A stretch of DNA of 11,201 nucleotides from Baffinella frigidus (taxonomy: Eukaryota; Cryptophyceae; Cryptomonadales; Baffinellaceae). Positions within the stretch are counted from its first letter, which is position 1; every line of letters starts with the position of its first letter. The DNA lies in contig MU647780.1 in the NCBI GenBank assembly GCA_026770585.1, positions 1 to 11,201 on the forward strand, written 5' to 3'. Both the position numbers and the translations under genes were made by a program. Below the pieces are notes generated by a model that was given only the letters and a program-made list of their open reading frames with translations, had not been told where the DNA came from and made no database searches. Of this stretch, positions 6,666 through 11,201 are shown piece after piece.

Positions 6666-6788
6666 GTGAGGTCCTTTAGGTTATACATAGGTTTTAATTT
6701 CTCTCAACATGGCCCAACCACACGCCCTTCCGTAGGATCTGTAGGAAAAGCATTTTTGCTTTCGGATCGCATTGAGCTCTCCAGTGCA
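6666..6788 (+). repeat. Dispersed repeat R1, long copy
   Basis: GGTCCTTTAGG, TTTTAATTTCTCTCAACATG, ACACGCCCTTCCGTAG, AAAGCATTTTTGCTTTCGGA and TCGCATTGAGCTCTCCAGTG occur in order. It shares both ends with the older copy at 1323-1459, which suggests that these bounds approximate the full-length unit. Confidence 0.75.
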
Positions 6789-6934
6789 GAGGCTCGTGAA
6801 GAGGGGATAGAGGGTGGTTCTCTTGGGGTGCGTGAGTTGTCCCCATGAGGGACGCGCTCGCCCACACACCGAACCCAAGTCAGCCTCTATGAGGCTCGGG
6901 CAAGTCTCGCCAAGGGGAAATATTTCTATGCACA

Positions 6935-7334
6935 CCACACAGCGGGCTTCGAGGGGATTCTCAGCGGCTCCGCCGCTGAGTTTCCGTTACCTTATCCAGG
7001 CTTTCCTCTTCATGGACACACTCGATGGGAACACATAAAAGACGCAGGAAAGTCGAGAAGATTCGATAAGGAGGTCAGCCGTCTATCTAAAACGAGATCC
7101 GGCCCCCGGTGAAATGGGATATGTCGCGGTTGAAATGGGTAGGGGCGCATTTCACCCACGTGCTAAGATTCGTGATATTTACCACCTACGCGTCCTTGGT
7201 CCGAAACCCTTCCGCGTGACCTGGAGATAAGACCTTAAGATAAGTAAGTGTGCCCATGAAGGCCTCTGGGTGGATAAGGCAACGGAAACTCGGCCCATTT
7301 TTGGCCGAAAAGCCCTTCGAAGCCCGCTGTGTGA
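6935..7334. mobile_element. MITE, CCACAC family, long-TIR member (400 bp)
   Basis: Arms of 81 bp (6935-7015 and 7254-7334) align in register. The outer 20 bp match the copies at 684-844 and 9550-9704 (CACACAGCGGGCTTCGA). Deeper in the arm both sides share GAGTTTCCGTT(A/G)CCTTATCC. Between these blocks each arm carries its own sub-hairpin of unrelated sequence: CTCAGCGGC-TCC-GCCGCTGAG on the left (6960-6980) and a CGGCCCATTTTTGGCCG type on the right (about 7297-7313). The ~240-bp interior has no convincing open frame, so it is non-autonomous. No target-site duplication was recognised. Confidence 0.8.
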
Positions 7335-7383
7335 TGGTGTTTTAGTCTCGCCAAAAGTTTATAAAAAACGAGCCGTCACCACA

Positions 7384-7444
7384 CCAGGCTATGTATCCGT
7401 TTGATACATAGTACATGTACATACATACATAGTACGTGTACATA
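7384..7444 (+). repeat. TACATA-rich microsatellite with palindromes
   Basis: TATGTATC and GATACATA form a short stem (7391-7410). A run of GTACATACATA-type units follows. Nearby apparent reading frames are repeat-derived. Confidence 0.6.
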
Positions 7445-7500
7445 CAATTGGCCTGTTCTTAAAACCCTCTCCTCAGAAGGTCTTCTCTGCGTTGTGTAGT

Positions 7501-7604
7501 GATTGCCACGTCTCCGGGGGAATTTAAATTTGCCCCGGAGACGTGACCAATGAAATTTGCCCCGGAGACGTGACCAATGAAATTTGCCCCGGAGACGTGA
7601 CCAA
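7501..7604 (+). repeat. 27-bp tandem repeat, three direct units plus one inverted
   Basis: Units at 7524-7550, 7551-7577 and 7578-7604 contain AAATTTGCCCCGGAGACGTG and are nearly identical. Immediately to the left (7501-7528) lies an inverted, slightly diverged unit (GCCACGTCTCCGGGGGAATT), so the first unit and its neighbour form a palindrome around AATTTAAATT. The 27-bp period gives false 9-residue peptide repeats. There are no spacers, so it is not CRISPR-like. Confidence 0.9.
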
Positions 7605-7699
7605 TTCTCGTGCAAATACTGGACCCGACCTTAAAACCAACATTTAAGAAAAGGCCCAGGGAAATTTTCCTAAAAATACCTTTTGAAAAGGCCAATGAC

Positions 7700-7835
7700 C
7701 GCCCTTTAGGTCCTTGAGGCTTTGCTTTCGGATCGCAGTTACCTCCTTTAGGTCCTTTCGGTTATTTTAACTCCCACGATAGGCGGACACTGAAACTCAT
7801 CTGCAGAAAAGCCATGCTTCCTTTCGGATCACATC
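7700..7835 (+). repeat. Dispersed repeat R2, copy 2, with TCCTTTAGG units
   Basis: CCTTTAGGTCCTTGAGG leads into GCTTTCGGATCGCAG, then TCCTTTAGGTCCTTTCGG, AACTCCCACGATAGGCGGAC, CTGCAGAAAAGCCATGCTTC and TTTCGGATCACAT. It joins R1-type and R2-type blocks, showing that the families are related or recombined. Confidence 0.7.
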
Positions 7836-7945
7836 CTTTAGGTCCTTTAGGCTCCTTTAGGTCCTCGAGGTTTTGATTTCTTCCAACATAGGCCAACGAC
7901 ACGCCTTTTCATTTCTCCCAACATAGCCCATCGACACGCCTTTTC
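7836..7945 (+). repeat. Dispersed repeat R1, internally duplicated copy
   Basis: TCCTTTAGG occurs three times in near-tandem. TTTTGATTTCTTCCAACATA and CCAACGACACGCC follow. The block ATTTCTCCCAACATAGCCCA with TCGACACGCC is then repeated a second time. Confidence 0.7.
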
Positions 7946-7975
7946 TAAAAAAGATTTTTTTTCCTTGTCGCGTTT

Positions 7976-8081
7976 ATTGACACTTATTGACTTCATTTGA
8001 CTTCATTCGAAAGAGAAATGCACGGTGCAGAAATGAGGCGAGCTTAGGAAAATATCCGCGTTATCACCGGTTGAATCCTAA
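7976..8081 (+). repeat. Dispersed repeat R3, copy 1
   Basis: CACTTATTGACTTCATTTGACTTCATTCG precedes AAAGAGAAATGCACGG and GCAGAAATGAGGCGAGCTTA, then ATCCGCGTTATCACCGG. The same series, without the extra ACTTCATTTG step, occurs at 8711-8796. The open frame across it (7987-8265) has no recognised domain and is treated as repeat-derived. The rest of 8082-8250 shows nothing identifiable. Confidence 0.75.
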
Positions 8082-8254
8082 GACAAGAAACTGCCACTAC
8101 CCATATCAGGGATCCATCAGAGCGAGCTCCCCTCAGTTCTCTGATGTTTCCCCGCAGAGCACCCGTCGATGGCCTCTGCCTACTTTGCCTACTGCCCCGT
8201 GCACCTCCATACAGGCGGATGGCGGTCCGGGAAAAAATATGTGGACCACTCTCC

Positions 8255-8350
8255 TTGTTCTTTAGGTCCTTTAGGTTTTAATTTCTCCCAACATATGCCA
8301 ACGACACGCCGTTCCGTAGAAGAGATCCTTTGGGTCCTTTAGGTTCTTCG
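8255..8350 (+). repeat. Dispersed repeat R1, short copy
   Basis: CTTTAGGTCCTTTAGG, TTTTAATTTCTCCCAACATA, TGCCAACGACACGCCGTTCC and GTAGAAGAGATCC occur, followed by another TCCTTT(G)GG/TCCTTTAGG pair. It matches the copies at 8821 and 8930. Confidence 0.75.
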
Positions 8351-8386
8351 AGCTCCCAACATCTATGTTGAGCTCCCAACATCTAT
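8350..8386 (+). repeat. 20-bp tandem duplication
   Basis: GAGCTCCCAACATCTAT occurs twice with a 3-bp GTT linker (about 8350-8366 and 8370-8386). The second copy touches the left end of the MITE at 8387. Confidence 0.7.
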
Positions 8387-8485
8387 CCCTTAAGTGCCCA
8401 TGCCGCCAAATTTGGCGGCCAAGAGGTCCTAGGCAGGTCCTAGGGCCCTAGCGTAGGGCGTATGAGCCTACTGGGCACTTCAGGG
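8387..8485. mobile_element. Short MITE (99 bp), CCCT(T/G)AAGTGCCCA termini
   Basis: The left end CCCTTAAGTGCCCA (8387-8400) pairs with TGGGCACTTCAGGG (8472-8485), with one mismatch. Inside are a perfect 18-bp palindrome, GCCGCCAAATTTGGCGGC (8402-8419), and a GGTCCTAGG direct repeat. The right flank ATATAGGCGGACACCGG is the middle of an R2 repeat, so the element probably landed in an R2 copy. The flanks (CTAT and ATATA) would allow a short TA-type duplication, but this is not certain. Confidence 0.75.
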
Positions 8486-8650
8486 ATATAGGCGGACACC
8501 GGAACTGGTTCTGCAGAAAAGCCATGCTTCCTTTCGGATCACATTCAGGCCCCCCGGTGCGATTGTTTTAGGTCCATTAGGTTCTTTTAACTCCCACCAT
8601 AGGCGGACACACCGGAACTTGTTCTGCAGAAAGGTCCTTTCTAAAAGGTC
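8486..8650 (+). repeat. Dispersed repeat R2, copies 3 and 4
   Basis: Copy 3 (8486-8545) begins inside the family at ATAGGCGGACACC, cut by the MITE, and ends CTGCAGAAAAGCCATGCTTC and TTTCGGATCACAT. Copy 4 (8574-8632) has TTTAGGTCCATTAGG, TTCTTTTAACTCCCACCATA, GGCGGACAC and TTGTTCTGCAGAAA. Confidence 0.75.
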
Positions 8651-8710
8651 CTTTAGTACAGGTCCTGTTATTTCGTTATGGTCCTTCCTTTAGGTCCTTT
8701 AGTGCTCCTT

Positions 8711-8796
8711 TTGACACTTATTGACTTTATTCGAAAGAGAAATGCACGGCGCAGAATTGAGGCGAGCTTAGACTAAGAATCCGCGTTATCACCGGT
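8711..8796 (+). repeat. Dispersed repeat R3, copy 2
   Basis: TTGACACTTATTGACTTTAT, TCGAAAGAGAAATGCACGGC, GCAGAATTGAGGCGAGCTTA and CCGCGTTATCACCGG match R3 copy 1 with few differences. Confidence 0.75.
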
Positions 8797-8820
8797 CCTG
8801 TCGAAGTCTAAGTCCTTAAG

Positions 8821-9045
8821 GTTAGGTGCTTTAGGTCCTTTAGGTTTAGGTCCTTTAGGTTTTAATTTCTCCCAACATAGCCCAACGACACGCCGTTCCG
8901 TAGAAGGGATTTCGTTGATTTCCTTTAGGCGATCTTTAGGTCCTTTAGGTCCTTTAGGTTTTAATTTCTCCCAACATATGCCAACGACACGCCCTTCCGT
9001 AGAAAGGACTGCAGAGAAAGCATTTTTGCTTTCGGATCCTTTAAT
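8821..9045 (+). repeat. Dispersed repeat R1, two successive copies
   Basis: Two copies (8821-8912 and 8930-9045) each start with runs of TCCTTTAGG and continue TTTTAATTTCTCCCAACATA, CCAACGACACGCC and TTCCGTAGAA. The second continues into CTGCAGAGAAAGCATTTTTG and CTTTCGGATC. They are in direct orientation with the other R1 copies in 6060-9045. Confidence 0.8.
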
Positions 9046-9083
9046 TGCCGACTGGGGAACTCCGACTCACTCGATTTGCTTCT

Positions 9084-9109
9084 CCCAAAGTCATGAAAAT
9101 GACTTTGGG
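9084..9109. repeat. 11-bp perfect stem with GAAA tetraloop, next to a second stem
   Basis: CCCAAAGTCAT (9084-9094) pairs exactly with ATGACTTTGGG (9099-9109) around GAAA. Just downstream CCAAAATGGC pairs with GCCATTTTGG (about 9112-9156). Transcription is not shown. It could be a small foldback element. Confidence 0.55.
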
Positions 9110-9199
9110 GTCCAAAATGGCTCCAAATCCCAAAAAAATCCTCGGGCCATTTTGGGCAGGATCGAGCGGGCGGATCTAAGAACAACCTTCACTTTCACT

Positions 9200-9505
9200 T
9201 CAGAAGTGACACACCTCTCGTGCGATGGCGCAGGCGTCGCCGCCCGTCACGCCCGGGATGAACCTCTCAGCATCGCTCCCCAACACCCCCCGAGAATCAG
9301 CCACCGATCGCAGCAACTCCACGGACAGGGAGGTGAGGAATCGTCCGTCGCGGGCCCACCTGAGCGTGGACGCGAAACCTGAGCAGAGTGGGGCTCTCGG
9401 AAGGAGAGGCATCCTCACTGAGCGTGTTGAGCGCCCGGGTGAATTTGCCTGTGGAGGACGAGCGCGTTTTCGCGGCGGGGCCTTGCGCCCCACCGCCAGC
9501 CCGCC
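9200..9505 (-). CDS. Putative partial gene, two exons, function unknown
   Basis: Two minus-strand frames look coding by their G/C-rich third positions but lie in different phases. Upstream (9419-9505) it reads KTRSSSTGKFTRALNTL. Downstream (9200-9378) it reads FASTLRWARDGRFLTSLSVE, then LLRSVADSRGVLGSDAERF, to a TGA at 9200. A 40-nt GT-AG interval (9418 down to 9379, donor GTGAGG, pyrimidine-rich, acceptor CTGCTCAG) would join them in frame. An A-rich tract ending AACAG just above 9505 could be a further acceptor. The 5' end would then lie towards the MITE at 9550-9704. No domain is recognised. An opposite-strand exon from the ATG at 9225 (MAQASPPVTPGMNLSASLPN, donor GAG|GTGAGG after 9332) is also possible, so even the strand is uncertain. 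Confidence 0.25.
   Translation of the reverse strand, partial: GGLAVGRKAPPRKRARPPQANSPGRSTRSVRMPLLPRAPLCSGFASTLRWARDGRFLTSLSVELLRSVADSRGVLGSDAERFIPGVTGGDACAIAREVCHF
9379..9418 (-). other. Possible 40-nt intron
   Basis: On the minus strand it begins GTGAGGATGCC, continues through a CT-rich tract and ends CTCTGCTCAG. Removing it joins two otherwise out-of-phase open segments. It is very short for a nuclear intron. A frameshift between two pieces of a decayed gene would explain the same pattern. Confidence 0.2.
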
Positions 9506-9549
9506 CTGTTTTTTTTTGGTTCCACAGCCCGCCGGATTCCGACGGCCCC

Positions 9550-9704
9550 CCACACAGCGGGCTGCGAAGGGGAACCTGGTTGGCTATCAACCTAACGGGT
9601 TCGGTCTGGATATCCGTAGGAGCAACCCTATGTCGATACGGTAGGGTTGAATGGATGATGAATTTATGGGCTATTCCCGAACTTCCTTCGTAGCCCGCTG
9701 TTGG
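9550..9704. mobile_element. MITE, CCACAC family, copy 3 (155 bp)
   Basis: The left end CCACACAGCGGGCTGCGAAG pairs with the right end CTTCGTAGCCCGCTGTTGG (imperfect, about 20 bp). Inside the left arm, at the position of the sub-hairpin in the other copies, lies GGTTG-GCTAT-CAACC. It sits beside CCGCCGGATTCCGACGG (about 9530-9546), a motif also found at the centre of two unrelated palindromes. No coding capacity. Confidence 0.7.
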
Positions 9705-9748
9705 AGTAGAAATCAAGGGGCTTGCACCAGGCGGTGTGGTCCTCCTCT

Positions 9749-9863
9749 GGGGTTCAGGGTCTAGGGTTCAGGGTCTAGGGTTCAGGGTCTAGGGTTCAGG
9801 GTCTAGGGTTTAGGGTTTAGGGTTAAGCGTTTCGCGTTTCGCGTTTCGCGTCTAGCGTTTTGG
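9749..9863 (+). repeat. Telomere-variant array with 14-bp dimer units, drifting to TTTCGCG
   Basis: Four copies of the 14-bp dimer GGTTCAGGGTCTAG (9751-9806) are followed by GGGTTTA units, then three GCGTTTC units, GCGTCTA and GCGTTTT. The 7-bp period is kept throughout. It thus combines TTCAGGG, TCTAGGG, TTTAGGG and TTTCGCG variants. The G-rich strand is on top, opposite to the array at 5847-6040. Confidence 0.9.
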
Positions 9864-9933
9864 GTTGAGAGGGTCGCTGAGCAGACAGAGTAGCGTTGAG
9901 CGTTTTGGGTTGAGAGGGTCGCTGAGCAGACAG
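9855..9933 (+). repeat. 34-bp direct duplication, period 45
   Basis: Copies at 9855-9888 and 9900-9933 are identical: GCGTTTTGGGTTGAGAGGGT followed by CGCTGAGCAGACAG. The unit starts inside the telomere-variant array, so the array edge itself was duplicated. Confidence 0.9.
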
Positions 9934-9987
9934 GGGTTACTCCCTGGGGGTTCGCCCAACCGCGTCTCGGGAGAAAGGCTGACGCTC

Positions 9988-10090
9988 GCGGGGTTTTCTA
10001 GCTCTGTCCAAACGCGGGGTTTTCTAGCTCTGTCCAAATGCGGGGTTTTCTAGCTCTGTCCAAATGCGGGGTTTTCTAGCTCTGTCCAAC
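9988..10090 (+). repeat. 26-bp tandem repeat, four copies
   Basis: Units GCGGGGTTTTCTAGCTCTGT + CCAAAT start at 9988, 10014, 10040 and 10066 and are almost identical. The internal CTAGCTCTGTCC is also the start of the terminal inverted repeat of the hairpin at 10302-10452. Confidence 0.9.
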
Positions 10091-10143
10091 AAACCGCCTA
10101 CACTCGATATTTAAAAAGGGTGCTTGGGCGCCCTCGTGTGGAT

Positions 10144-10283
10144 TTATCCGGGGAAACCTATTTTTCTTCAGTTTGATGGCCACGAAAATTACTACACAAC
10201 TGCTTTATTATTACTAATAAGAACAAACCGTGTAGTAATTTTCGTTGACCTCAGACTAAAGAAAAATAGGTTTCCCCGGATAA
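10144..10283. mobile_element. Long hairpin element H1 (140 bp)
   Basis: Arms of 54 bp (10144-10197 and 10230-10283) align without gaps and match at 49 of 54 positions. The outer arm is TTATCCGGGGAAACCTATTT and the inner arm ends ACGAAAATTACTACAC. The loop is 32 nt and AT-rich. The open frame running through it (10124-10306) is fortuitous. It could be a foldback MITE or, if transcribed, the source of a small-RNA precursor. Confidence 0.85.
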
Positions 10284-10301
10284 GGATGCGCGGGGTGGTA
10301 C

Positions 10302-10452
10302 CCTAGCTCTGTCCCACTTGATTTCGTCTCATGATTAAAAACATTTAGCCGTAGATGGACAGTTAGTTTGTACTGGAGATCCTCCTTTAAAACTAACAAC
10401 GACGGCTGTTTTTTTTTAATGATGAGACGAAATCAAGTGGGACAGAGCTAGG
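10302..10452. mobile_element. Long hairpin element H2 (151 bp), perfect 31-bp TIR
   Basis: CCTAGCTCTGTCCCACTTGA and the next 11 bases (10302-10332) are exactly complementary to 10422-10452. The pairing continues imperfectly inward (ATTAAAAA, AGCCGT, AGTTAGTTT). The exact arms suggest a recent origin. The outer CTAGCTCTGTCC also occurs in the 26-bp tandem array to its left. Confidence 0.85.
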
Positions 10453-10484
10453 TTTTGCGAAAAGGTGGAGCTGGGCCAGATGGT

Positions 10485-10661
10485 CTAGAGCGCTGTACAG
10501 AGAAGTTGGCCACCGAAAAAAGGGAAAATGGGAAAATTGGAGCCATTTTGTCCACTTTTGAGAAATTCATGGTACTAAATTTCTCAAAAGTTGATCAAAT
10601 GACTCCAATTTCTCTATTTTCCATAATTTCCCGAGGCCAACTTCTCTGCACAGCGCTCTAG
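10485..10661. mobile_element. Long hairpin element H3 (177 bp)
   Basis: Arms of about 83 bp (10485-10567 and 10578-10661) share CTAGAGCGCTGT, CAGAGAAGTTGGCC, AAATTGGAG and ACTTTTGAGAAATT, with scattered mismatches and a few indels. The loop is about 10 nt (CATGGTACTA). It is the longest stem in the window. Confidence 0.85.
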
Positions 10662-10775
10662 CTCTGCCTGCGTTTTATTCTGGCTCGTCCTCAAAAACTA
10701 TTTAAGAGCACATATCCAGTTAAAAGGGCGAAGAGAAAGCCTTTAGGACGAGCCAGAATGAAATTCAGGCTGAGC
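10662..10775. mobile_element. Hairpin element H4 (114 bp)
   Basis: ATTCTGGCTCGTCCT (10677-10691) is exactly complementary to 10745-10759. The stem extends outward in register with wobbles and mismatches to about 10662/10775. It begins where H3 ends and has a loop of 53 nt. The flank GCTGAGCCAGATGGT (10773-10787) resembles GCTGGGCCAGATGGT (10470-10484), just left of H3, so H3 and H4 lie between direct repeats. Confidence 0.75.
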
Positions 10776-10797
10776 CAGATGGTGCACGCCGAGGACC

Positions 10798-10905
10798 GGC
10801 GGATTTACGGTTTAGTGTTTAGGTCAACGCGTTTTTGGAGAAAGGCTAACCCCGCCTCCCCCCCCCCCACCCCTTGAACCCTCCGGTTCGTCCCGTCTGT
10901 CCCCC
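10798..10905. other. Spacer with degenerate telomere-like units and a C-run
   Basis: TTTACGGTTTAGTGTTTAGG (10803-10822) resembles decayed telomeric units. A poly-C tract (about 10859-10868) and a C-rich stretch follow. No gene or hairpin was seen. Confidence 0.4.
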
Positions 10906-10908
10906 TAG

Positions 10909-11091
10909 TAGATCTCATCCGGACGAGTATTTTCCGAAAATACGATTCTAAAAGTATTTTCAACGAAAATTACCACACAATTTGCCTGTACTTTTTAAAA
11001 TGGTCACGTCCGTGTAGTAATTTTCGTTGCAAATCGGATCGCAGTTCCCCGAAATCGTATTCTCGGAAAATACTCGCCGCGATTAGATCTA
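10909..11091. mobile_element. Long hairpin element H5 (183 bp), shares its core with H1
   Basis: The outer arms align in register: TAGATCT (10909-10915) with AGATCTA (11085-11091), and CGAGTATTTTCCGAAAATAC plus GATT (10924-10947) with 11053-11076, one mismatch. An inner stem CAACGAAAATTACCACAC (10961-10978) pairs with 11012-11029. That right inner arm, CGTGTAGTAATTTTCGTTG (11011-11029), is identical to 10229-10247 in H1, although the outer arms of H1 and H5 differ. Confidence 0.85.
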
Positions 11092-11201
11092 CTCTGACCT
11101 CGAGGTGTATTGGGACACATCTGATAGTGGGGAAGTACCTTTCTGCTTGCGGCATTTTGAAGCGGTCGCATTTGTCAACGTAATGAACCTCGCCCCCCCT
11201 T

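Noticed and set aside
6903-7358. AGTCTCGCCAA(A/G) repeat on both sides of the 400-bp MITE as a target-site duplication
   Set aside because: The copies lie about 20 bp outside the left terminus and about 12 bp outside the right, so they do not abut the element. They may be a coincidence or a trace of an older flank.
7501-7604. CRISPR-like array
   Set aside because: The 27-bp units are contiguous with no spacers, and one unit is inverted. The context is eukaryotic.
7376-7695. Minus-strand frames with 9-residue peptide repeats (SRLRGKFHW, GHVSGANFI)
   Set aside because: They come from the 27-bp tandem repeat read in two frames, with no other coding signal.
9749-9806. Nucleomorph-type telomere (TCTAGGG)
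   Set aside because: TCTAGGG units only alternate with TTCAGGG and are flanked by TTTAGGG. This is a local variant dimer, not a pure TCTAGGG telomere.
10124-10306. 60-residue plus-strand open frame
   Set aside because: It spans both arms of the H1 hairpin, so the two ends of the frame are reverse complements of each other. A protein is very unlikely.

Overview
The window looks like subtelomeric or interstitial-telomeric DNA from a eukaryote whose telomere repeat is of the TTTAGGG (plant/algal) type. The evidence is three blocks of period-7 telomere-like repeats, many short non-coding inverted-repeat (MITE-like) elements, minisatellites, dispersed repeat families, and almost no convincing long coding sequence. 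The few frames that look coding have GC-rich third codon positions and GT-AG intron signals. TTTAGGG is used by land plants, many green algae and several groups of algae with secondary plastids, so I cannot name the organism. A GC-rich microalga is a guess. I saw no bacterial operon, rRNA, tRNA, CRISPR array or viral gene.

Layout. 1-155: degenerate TTTGGGG/TTGAGGG/TTTAGGG array, G-rich on the plus strand. 267-844: three small hairpins, then a 161-bp MITE with a 27-bp CCACAC... terminal repeat. 1043-1680: two copies of one dispersed repeat, one filled by a hairpin element and one empty, so the element's boundaries can be read directly. 1693-1831: another hairpin MITE beside the best coding candidate, a minus-strand exon (about 1855-2485) for a basic, Pro/Arg/Ser-rich, then acidic protein of unknown function. 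2760-3660: AT-rich tandem repeat, hairpins, a GC-rich stretch of uncertain coding status, and a triplicated stem. 4079-4411: three different minisatellites in a row. 4731-4962: a 120-bp tandem duplication. 5066-5427: about 2.7 copies of another repeat. 5860-6040: CCCTAAA array, in the opposite orientation to the first.

6050-9045: dispersed repeats dominated by the 9-mer TCCTTTAGG and its associated consensus, interrupted by a 400-bp long-TIR element (6935-7334), a 27-bp tandem array and a 99-bp MITE. 9200-9505: a second GC-rich coding candidate with a possible 40-nt intron. 9550-9704: third member of the CCACAC MITE family. 9751-9863: telomere-variant array with a 14-bp dimeric higher-order unit that drifts into TTTCGCG. 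9855-10090: two further tandem repeats. 10144-11091: four long hairpins and one shorter one, nearly end to end. Two of them share the same 19-bp core inside different outer arms.

No set of genes here works as a pathway. The region reads as a sink for non-autonomous inverted-repeat elements and telomere-derived repeats, with perhaps two decayed or partial genes embedded in it. The most unusual parts are the hairpin cluster at the right end, the alternating orientation of the telomere-like arrays, and the MITE family whose terminal repeats carry a replaceable internal sub-hairpin.
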